Assembly: GCF_004137085.1 (NCBI RefSeq)
Contig: NZ_QYBC01000019.1
Span: 60,757-124,756 of the forward strand
Source of the DNA: Lichenibacterium ramalinae
GTDB lineage: Bacteria > Pseudomonadota > Alphaproteobacteria > Rhizobiales > Beijerinckiaceae
DNA: 64,000 nucleotides
Reading direction: 5' to 3'
Part shown: positions 58,211 to 64,000 of the stretch, in pieces
Layout of the letters: each line of letters begins with the position of its first letter
How positions within the stretch are numbered: position 1 is the stretch's first letter
Notes under the pieces: model-generated
Database searches by the model: none
What the model saw: only the letters and a program-made list of their open reading frames with translations
What the model was told of the DNA's origin: nothing
Made by a program: the position numbers and the translations under genes

Positions 58211-60453
58211 CGGTCCGGGGTCAGCTGTTCCTCCACGAGGCGGGCGTCCGCGGCCATGCCTTCGACGACGCCGACACGACCCGTCGCTTCGCCGTCGAGA
58301 TGCTGGTCGACGGCCGCGTCACCGACCTCGCGCGGGCGGACGCCTTCGCGCCCGAAGCCGCGGCGATCGGCGACGGCTGCTACGGCTTCGGCTTTGCCCT
58401 GGACGACGCCGTCGTCGAGGCCGGGGAAACGCTTGAGGTGCGGCTGGCCAACGGCGGGGAGCGCGTGGGCGAAGCGCTGCGCCTTGGGTCGCGCCCCCTG
58501 GGGTCGCGGCAAACGGCGCCGCGCGAGGCCGCCGGGCATGTCGCCTGGCAGGGCGGGCTGCGCCTGACCGGCTGGGTCGCCATCCGGCCCGACGCGGCCG
58601 CGACCGTGCGGGTCATCGTCGACCGCGCCGTGGCGGCCGAAGCCCCGGCCTGCGGCTGGGTCACCGTCATTCAGGGTGGCGTCCGCACGACCCGGGCGGG
58701 TTTCGACATCCACCTCCCCGAGGCCCTGGCGGACGGGCGGGTGTACCGCGCCACCGTCGTGGACGGGCGGGGCGTGCCCCTGGCCGGCAGTCCCTGCGCC
58801 GTGCTGGCCTTTCCAGACGGGCTCCGGGCCTTCCTGATGGCGCGGAGCGACATCGCCGCCGGCGATCCGCGGTGCGGCACCATCGCGGCCCTGGTGCCAC
58901 AATCGCTCCCCTTCGCGGCGTTCGACCGCTGGTCCGCCGACCACGCGCCGTCGCCCCCGTCCGGCCCCGCCGCGTCCGGCCCCGTCGCCGTGGTCCTGGT
59001 CGGCGCGGCGGTCGAGCCGTCCATCGCCAGCCTCGAGGCCCAGCACGGCATCGCGTGGGTGGCGCTGCAGGCGGCGGACGGGGGCTTCCCCGGCCGCTTC
59101 GCGCCGGGCGAGGTCGCGACCTTCCTGGCCGCGGAAGGCGAAGATGTCCCCGTCGTGCTGGCCCTGGCGGGGACGCGCTTCCGGGCGGATGCCCTGTCCC
59201 GGCTCGCCGCGGCGGTGACGGGATGCGGCGGGCTCGTCTACCCGGATTCCACGGTGGGGCACGGCCCCGGGCGGGTGCCGCTGCTGTGGCCCGCCTACGA
59301 TGCCGAACGGCAGCTGGAGCAGGGCTATGCGGCGCTGGTCTATGCCGCCCCGGCCGCCGCGGTGCGGGAGGCGCTGCGGGCGGGCGCCGCCTCGCTGTTC
59401 GACCTGTTCCTGGCCCTCGCGGCGCGGGCCGCGGCGGACGGGGACGCGCCCGTGCACCTGCCGGAGATGCTGGTCGTCCTGCCCCGCCTCGACCCGGGGC
59501 TCGGCCCCACCCTGGCGGCGGCCACCCGGGCGGCCACCGGGGCACCCGCCACCCCGCTCGAACCCGATGCCGCCACCGGCCTGCCGGCCGTCCATGTCGG
59601 CCGGCCGCGGGGCAGCGCGCGCGTCACGCTCGCCGTCATCCAGCCCGAAGACGCCACGGCGGACCTCGACCGGGTCGCGGGACGGATGGGCCGCGGCCTC
59701 GACCGGTGCCTGCTGGTCAGCCATGGCGATCTGCCGGTGCCGCGCGGTTGGCACAACCTCGCCGTGCCGGGCTGGCGTAATCCCGCCCGGCTGCGCGACG
59801 CGGCCCTGCGGGCCTCGGGCTCCGCCGCCGTGCTGCTGCTCGACGCCGGCCTCGAACCCGTCGACGACGCCGCGCTGGACGAGTTGGCGGGGCGGCTGGC
59901 AGCCGGCGGCGTGGCGGCGGTCGCCGGGCTGGTGATGGACCCCGACGGGATCGTGCTGGCGGCGGGAAGCGTCGCCGGGCCCGGCTTCTCCATCGCTCCG
60001 GCCTTCGCCGGCGAGCGCGAGGGAGCCGGCGGCTATGCCGGAGGCCTGCGGGTCGCCCGCTGCTGTGGCGCTCTTGACGCGGCCTGCCTCCTCGTCGACC
60101 GCGCGGCGGCGCTCGAGGCCGGTGGCTTCGATGCCGCCCACTTCCCCGACCTGTTCGCCGGGGCGGACCTGTCGTTGCGGCTGCGCGGCGCCGGGCACCG
60201 GCTGCTCGTGGCGCCCCGAGCCCGCTTCGTCCGCCATTCCGTCTGGCGCGAGCCGCCGGCACCGGCCCGGCAAGCCGAGGAGGCCCACCTGCGACGGCGC
60301 TGGGGCGAGGATCTGCTGCACGACCCCTTCTACCACCCCGCCCTGAACCGCGACGCGGCCCCGTTCACGGCGCTCGCCTGCCCGCCCCTTCCCCGGGCCG
60401 CCCGTCGGCCCTGGCGGCCGGCCGGCCCGCCCCTGCCCCCGGATTCCCCATGA
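58207..60453 (+). CDS. Large glycosyltransferase-like protein (GT2 C-terminal domain)
   Basis: A GTG start overlaps the preceding stop; 748 aa. The first 240 aa are a beta-rich module repeated at least twice (pattern LRLTGWVAIRPDAAATVRV), not an enzyme fold that I recognise. The remaining part has a GT2-like fold: VALQAADGGFPGRF, VVLALAGTRFRADALSRL and later DAACLLVDRAAALEAGGF. The final DLFAGADLSLRLRGAGHRLLV is the ED(V/L)DLCxR-like acceptor motif with Gly-Ala in place of Glu-Asp, so catalysis is uncertain. It ends in a proline-rich tail overlapping the methyltransferase start. Confidence 0.75.
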   Translation: MTVRGQLFLHEAGVRGHAFDDADTTRRFAVEMLVDGRVTDLARADAFAPEAAAIGDGCYGFGFALDDAVVEAGETLEVRLANGGERVGEALRLGSRPLGSRQTAPREAAGHVAWQGGLRLTGWVAIRPDAAATVRVIVDRAVAAEAPACGWVTVIQGGVRTTRAGFDIHLPEALADGRVYRATVVDGRGVPLAGSPCAVLAFPDGLRAFLMARSDIAAGDPRCGTIAALVPQSLPFAAFDRWSADHAPSPPSGPAASGPVAVVLVGAAVEPSIASLEAQHGIAWVALQAADGGFPGRFAPGEVATFLAAEGEDVPVVLALAGTRFRADALSRLAAAVTGCGGLVYPDSTVGHGPGRVPLLWPAYDAERQLEQGYAALVYAAPAAAVREALRAGAASLFDLFLALAARAAADGDAPVHLPEMLVVLPRLDPGLGPTLAAATRAATGAPATPLEPDAATGLPAVHVGRPRGSARVTLAVIQPEDATADLDRVAGRMGRGLDRCLLVSHGDLPVPRGWHNLAVPGWRNPARLRDAALRASGSAAVLLLDAGLEPVDDAALDELAGRLAAGGVAAVAGLVMDPDGIVLAAGSVAGPGFSIAPAFAGEREGAGGYAGGLRVARCCGALDAACLLVDRAAALEAGGFDAAHFPDLFAGADLSLRLRGAGHRLLVAPRARFVRHSVWREPPAPARQAEEAHLRRRWGEDLLHDPFYHPALNRDAAPFTALACPPLPRAARRPWRPAGPPLPPDSP

Positions 60454-61112
60454 CCTTTGCCGCACCGGCGCGCGGCGGCGCGCGACGCTTCCTCAACGCG
60501 GGCAGCGGGTTCCGGACCCGCGCCCCGACGGCGCCCTTCGACGCGACGGACTGGATGGAGACGACCGTCGACGTCGACCCCGCGACGGAGCCGGACGTCG
60601 TGTGTTCCCTCGTCGACATGCGGGCCGCCCTGCCCGACGGCAGCTTCGATGCCGTGCTGTCGTCCCACAGCCTGGAACACCTCTACGGCTTCGAGGTCGT
60701 CGAGGCCCTGCGCGAGTTCCGGCGCGTGCTGCGGCCCGACGGTTTCGCGCTGGTGACCTGCCCGGACCTCGATGCCGTGGCGGCGGCCGTGTCGCGGCAC
60801 GGGCTCGGCCACGTGGCCTATGTGGCGCCGGCCGGCCCCATCACGCTGCACGACATGATCTTCGGCCATTCCCGCTCGATCCAGGACGGCGTCACCGCCA
60901 TGGCGCACCGCACCGGCTTCACGGCGCGGAGCCTCGGCGAGGTCGCGCTGGAGGCGGGCTTCCCGGAGGTGGCGGTGGGCCCCGGCAACGCTTACGACCT
61001 GTGGGGCGTCTTCGGCATGCCGGAAACGGACCACGCTGGGCTCGCCGCGCTGCTGGCGCGGACCTCCGCCGCCGGCCTCTGGGCGCCGACGACCGCGGGG
61101 GACGGGCGGTGA
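60450..61112 (+). CDS. Class I SAM-dependent methyltransferase
   Basis: 220 aa. It begins with FLNAGSGFRTRAPTAPF (a shortened glycine-rich SAM loop). DVVCSLVDMRAALPDGSFDAVLSSHSLEHL is split over motif II/III, with HSLEHLYGFE and the post-motif REFRRVLRPDGFALVTCPDL typical of glycan-cluster methyltransferases. It probably O-methylates a sugar or terminates chain growth (inference). Its start overlaps the preceding gene and its stop overlaps the next GTG. Confidence 0.85.
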   Translation: MTFAAPARGGARRFLNAGSGFRTRAPTAPFDATDWMETTVDVDPATEPDVVCSLVDMRAALPDGSFDAVLSSHSLEHLYGFEVVEALREFRRVLRPDGFALVTCPDLDAVAAAVSRHGLGHVAYVAPAGPITLHDMIFGHSRSIQDGVTAMAHRTGFTARSLGEVALEAGFPEVAVGPGNAYDLWGVFGMPETDHAGLAALLARTSAAGLWAPTTAGDGR

Positions 61113-62317
61113 ACGTCCTCTTCGTCCACCAGAACTTCCCGGCCCAATTCGGCCCTCTCGCGGCGGCCCTCGCCGCCGATCCCGGCTGCCGGGTGGCGGC
61201 CATCGGCTCCGACGTGTCGGGAAGCGTCGCCGGCGTGACGATGGTGCGCTACGGCCTGGGCGAGCCGGACCTGCGCCCCACCCACACCTTCGCGCGGCGC
61301 TTCGACCTCGAATGCCGGCGTGCCGAACAGGTCCTCTACGCGGCGGGCGACCTCGCCGCCGCGGGCTTCGTGCCCGACGTGGTGGTGGTGCACCACGGCT
61401 GGGGCGAGGCCCTGCCGCTGCGGGCCGCCTTCCCGGCGGCGCGGCTGGTGCTCTACTGCGAATATTACTACCGGCCGACGGGCGGGGATGTCGGCTTCGA
61501 CCCCGACGAGCCGCCTCTGAACCCGGACGGCGAGACGGCGCTGCGCGCCCGCAATGCCGCGACCCTCCTGGCCCTCGCCGAATGCGACGCCGCCGTGGCG
61601 CCGACCGCCTGGCAGCGCTCGACCTTCCCGCCGGAGTTCTGGCCGAAGATTCGAGTCATCCACGAGGGTGTGGACACGCGCACAGTGCGACCCGACGCGG
61701 AGGCCAGCTTCTCGCCGCGGCCCGGCCTCGTGCTGCGCCGCGGCGACGAGGTCGTGACCTATGTGGCGCGGGACCTCGAGCCGGTGCGCGGCTATCCCCA
61801 GTTCATGCGCAGCCTGCCGCGCCTACTCGGCGCCCGGCCGGACGCCCAGGTGGTCATCGTCGGGGGGGACGGCACCTCCTACGGGGCGCCGCCGCCTGAG
61901 GGCGACAGCTGGAAGGCGATCGGCCTGCGCGCCGTCGAGGCCGAGATCGACCCGGGCCGCGTCCACTTCGTCGGCCGGCTGGCGCGGGCCGACTACCTCG
62001 CCCTGCTCGGCATCTCGGCCGCGCATGTCTACCTGACCGTGCCCTTCGTCCTGTCCTGGTCGATGCTGGAAGCCATGGCGATGCGCTGCCCGCTGGTGGC
62101 GTCGGACACCGCGCCGTGCCGCGAGGTGGTGGAGGGCGGGGTGAACGGGCTGCTGGTGCCGTTCTTCGACCCCGACGCCATCGCCGACACCACGGCCGGC
62201 CTGCTCGCAGATCGCGACCGCGCGGCGGCCCTGGGGACGGCGGCTCGGCGCACGGTGAAGAAGCGCTACCGGACGGAGAAGGCAGTGGCGGCGATGCGGG
62301 AGGTTTTGGGGGCGTGA
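61109..62317 (+). CDS. Glycosyltransferase family 4 protein
   Basis: A GTG start overlaps the methyltransferase stop; 402 aa. The GT-B fold shows NVLFVHQNFPAQFGPLA at the N-terminus. KIRVIHEGVDTRTVRPD is the typical GT4 inter-domain motif. VVIVGGDGTSYGAPPPEG and VHFVGRLARADYLALLG come next. The donor motif is PLVASDTAPCREVVEGGVNG, containing the E-x7-E-like acidic pair. It transfers a nucleotide sugar to a growing glycan. It is the last gene of the GC-rich overlapping cluster. Confidence 0.92.
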   Translation: MNVLFVHQNFPAQFGPLAAALAADPGCRVAAIGSDVSGSVAGVTMVRYGLGEPDLRPTHTFARRFDLECRRAEQVLYAAGDLAAAGFVPDVVVVHHGWGEALPLRAAFPAARLVLYCEYYYRPTGGDVGFDPDEPPLNPDGETALRARNAATLLALAECDAAVAPTAWQRSTFPPEFWPKIRVIHEGVDTRTVRPDAEASFSPRPGLVLRRGDEVVTYVARDLEPVRGYPQFMRSLPRLLGARPDAQVVIVGGDGTSYGAPPPEGDSWKAIGLRAVEAEIDPGRVHFVGRLARADYLALLGISAAHVYLTVPFVLSWSMLEAMAMRCPLVASDTAPCREVVEGGVNGLLVPFFDPDAIADTTAGLLADRDRAAALGTAARRTVKKRYRTEKAVAAMREVLGA

Positions 62318-62861
62318 CATCGCGGAAGGATAGGGAAACGGTGTTGGGCGGCGTGGCCCAAGCCTACGAGCCGAAGCCTTTGCGACGCGGCTCAGGCGAG
62401 CTTAGGCCCCAGTTGGCCTGCATGTCCGATGACATTCCTGTCCATTCTGCTCAGGCACCGCGGGTAGGGCACCGGTTCGAAGCGACGCGACGCAAGAACC
62501 AGTGTGGCTCTGCTAACGTGCGCCGACGTCTTCAAGAGACTATTACTTCTCTCTGGGCGACAACGGACTATTTATCTAAGCTTGTACTCTTTCGCTTATT
62601 ATCTCGGATTTCTCCTGCGGCAAGAGGCTATTTCAGAGGTAAAAATCCCAAATTCTGGTATAGACCTTTACACCGAATACGATGCCACCGTTGGTCAAAG
62701 TTTTGATACAGTAATCCAGCTGCTGAAAATTTCATATGACCCTTTGGGCAAGCCTCGGATCTGTCATTAAGCTCTCGTTGATTTGACCTTGCTTGAGAGC
62801 GTTGCCGATGCTATGCCTCGCTTCGATCATAGGCTGGTTATCGATTGTGAGAGTAGACCGC
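62318..62861. other. Transition region into AT-rich DNA, possible gene remnants
   Basis: About 540 bases. Up to about 62,520 it is GC-rich and unremarkable; from about 62,530 the composition becomes sharply AT-richer. Two short reading frames run through it: one ending at 62706 (with LSKLVLFRLLSRISPAARGYF) and one at 62504-62770 (with LYTEYDATVGQSFDTVIQLL). Neither has a clear ribosome-binding site, and they could be frame-broken pieces of one acquired gene. I do not recognise a family. Confidence 0.4.
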
Positions 62862-63965
62862 ATGCAGATTGATCCAATCGCTATAGCACTTGCGCTCCTT
62901 TCTGCTGATTTCGGCGAGTCGAACTGGCATTTGACTCTCGATTTTTCTCCCGACGGAGACCTGAGGATGTTCAGCGATGGACAGATGGAGAGTACTGGAA
63001 CGGACCCACAATTATTCATACACAAATTCGACCGAGGCACTCGATCGAACTGGATTAAATTCGGGTTTGAATTCGACGGCGATGTCAGTTTTTTTTATCC
63101 TAAGTTGTATGTGTTTTTCGATGATTCAGAAAAGGATTTCTGCGAGATCGATTTCCCGCGTGTACTACCAAACCAATTGATTTGTAAAACGATTTATATT
63201 CCAAATGATTATTTTAGAATTAGGTTCGACCCGTGCGAGTTTCCGTGCGAGTTTCGGATAAAACAGCTTTTCGTGTGTAAATCTGACTGGGCAGATATTC
63301 GAGACGACATCGAAAGTCGCTTTGACGATCGTGATTATGAAAATGTACGCAAATCTTTTTCTAGTTTTGCAAATCCATTATTTAAAGACATGCTCCTCAA
63401 AGAGCATAGAGCCACAAACAATCAAGATTCCTACGGTACATGGCGAGAGACCTTTTCCGTTCTGAGCCAGAAGAAAATGAGGGAGATTGAAACGATCCTG
63501 ACAGGCATTCATCAACGGCCGATGTTTTCGGTCGTGATGTCGACATATAACACCAGTGAAGGCTTTCTGATTGACGCAATTGAGAGTGTTTTATGCCAGA
63601 ATTATGACAATTTTGAGTTTTGTATTGTTGACGATGCTTCTACATCTTCCCATGTACGAAGATTACTAGATCATTACGCCGCTAAGGACTCGCGGGTGCG
63701 GCTGCATTACAGGGACAGTAACGGCAATATTTCGACGGCCACCAACGATGGTATTCGCATGACCAAAGGGGAATGGATCGTCTTTTTCGATCATGACGAC
63801 ATTCTAGCCAAGCATGCCCTCGCCTTTGTCGCTTTGGCTATCGTTGCAAGTCCAAAAGCCGAATTCATCTATAGTGACGAAGATAAAGTTAACGAACTTA
63901 ATGAGTATTTTCATCCGTTTTTTGTAACTACCCAGGGGGTGCGCAGGTCGGCTGAGGGCTGTTAG
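62862..63965 (+). pseudogene. GT2 glycosyltransferase, AT-rich, 3' end truncated
   Basis: The ATG at 62862 follows GAGAGTAGACCGC and is preferred over the TTG at 62793. About 180 N-terminal residues form a beta-rich domain often fused to GT2 enzymes in polysaccharide clusters. The GT2 domain starts at FSVVMSTYNTSEGFLIDAIE and continues with FEFCIVDDASTSSHV, MTKGEWIVFFDHDDIL (DxD) and FIYSDEDKVNE. It breaks off after EYFHPFF, where intact family members continue with KPDWNPDLL-like sequence. Here the frame enters unrelated GC-rich DNA and stops 14 codons later. Codon use differs strongly from all other genes in the window, indicating transfer. Confidence 0.75.
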
Positions 63966-64000
63966 GCGCCGATGGTGCCCAGCACGGTGCTGAAGGTGCT
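63924..64000 (-). mobile_element. Putative insertion-sequence end (partial)
   Basis: At about 63,924 the AT-rich gene changes abruptly to GC-rich sequence starting GTAACTACCCAGGGGG. On the minus strand an open frame runs in from the window edge and stops (TAA at 63962-63964) 38 bases before the junction, ending STFSTVLGTIGA. A reading frame that closes just inside a sharp end is the usual layout of a transposase in an IS. The family cannot be named from 77 bases; a GTAA end occurs in IS66 elements but that is not proof. Confidence 0.45.

Noticed and set aside
62504..62770. 88-aa plus-strand ORF in the AT-rich transition
   Set aside because: GTG start without ribosome-binding site and no known family; more likely a remnant, so it was described only within the transition region.

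Overview
The window looks like a chromosomal segment of a very GC-rich alphaproteobacterium, most likely a Rhizobiales/Hyphomicrobiales member. The basis is the strong GC bias at third codon positions, frequent GTG starts with 4-base stop/start overlaps, alphaproteobacterial-style catabolic ABC-transporter islands, and an exact CtrA-type box (TTAA-N7-TTAAC) near 45.6 kb. Genus cannot be fixed from sequence alone. No phage, integrase, CRISPR array or plasmid replication gene was seen.

Layout. 0-4.3 kb is an iron/TonB energising cluster: a PepSY-type membrane protein cut by the window edge, a DUF3325-like fusion protein, ExbB, ExbD and TonB. msrB follows. 5.1-13.5 kb holds a MarR regulator and an apparent operon of SDR, FAD oxidoreductase and a complete oligopeptide-type ABC importer. 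13.5-20 kb is a second uptake/oxidation module: a polar amino-acid ABC importer on the minus strand, facing an XRE-cupin regulator, a second FAD oxidoreductase of the same family and an AstE/AspA-like deacylase. 20-24.8 kb is a minus-strand catabolic operon (HAD dehalogenase, FAD oxidase, GntR, 2-hydroxyacid dehydrogenase, tartrate/IPM-type dehydrogenase). 24.9-28 kb has a sulfotransferase divergent from the glucan synthase OpgH.

27.9-30.1 kb carries the most unusual unit: two single-domain SET proteins flanking a PurD-like ATP-grasp protein that lacks PurD hallmarks. 30.3-35.9 kb is a translationally coupled set of type I secretion ABC protein (degenerate C39 domain), HlyD adaptor and a large Sel1-repeat protein. 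35.9-43.1 kb is an uptake/oxidation island: an NMT1-type ABC importer, FAD oxidase, flavodoxin-fold reductase, a divergent LysR regulator and a cytosine-deaminase-like amidohydrolase. 43.2-47.2 kb holds two SDR-fold proteins, a single-domain response regulator, an RffA/WecE sugar aminotransferase and tRNA-Leu(CAG). 47.3-53.2 kb holds a YeiH-type exporter with a divergent LysR gene, then a GntR / amino-acid SBP-permease / class V aminotransferase unit without its own ATPase.

54-64 kb is a surface/secretion region. A protein with a ChW-like (hydrophobic W) segment and a glycine/aspartate-rich RTX-like repeat protein are followed by four overlapping genes (two large GT2-type proteins, a methyltransferase, a GT4-type glycosyltransferase). 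The last 1.5 kb is abruptly AT-rich. It carries a horizontally acquired GT2 gene that appears to be cut at about 63,924 by the end of an insertion sequence running off the window. A working idea (inference) is that the type I system exports the repeat protein and that the glycosyltransferases build or decorate surface glycan.
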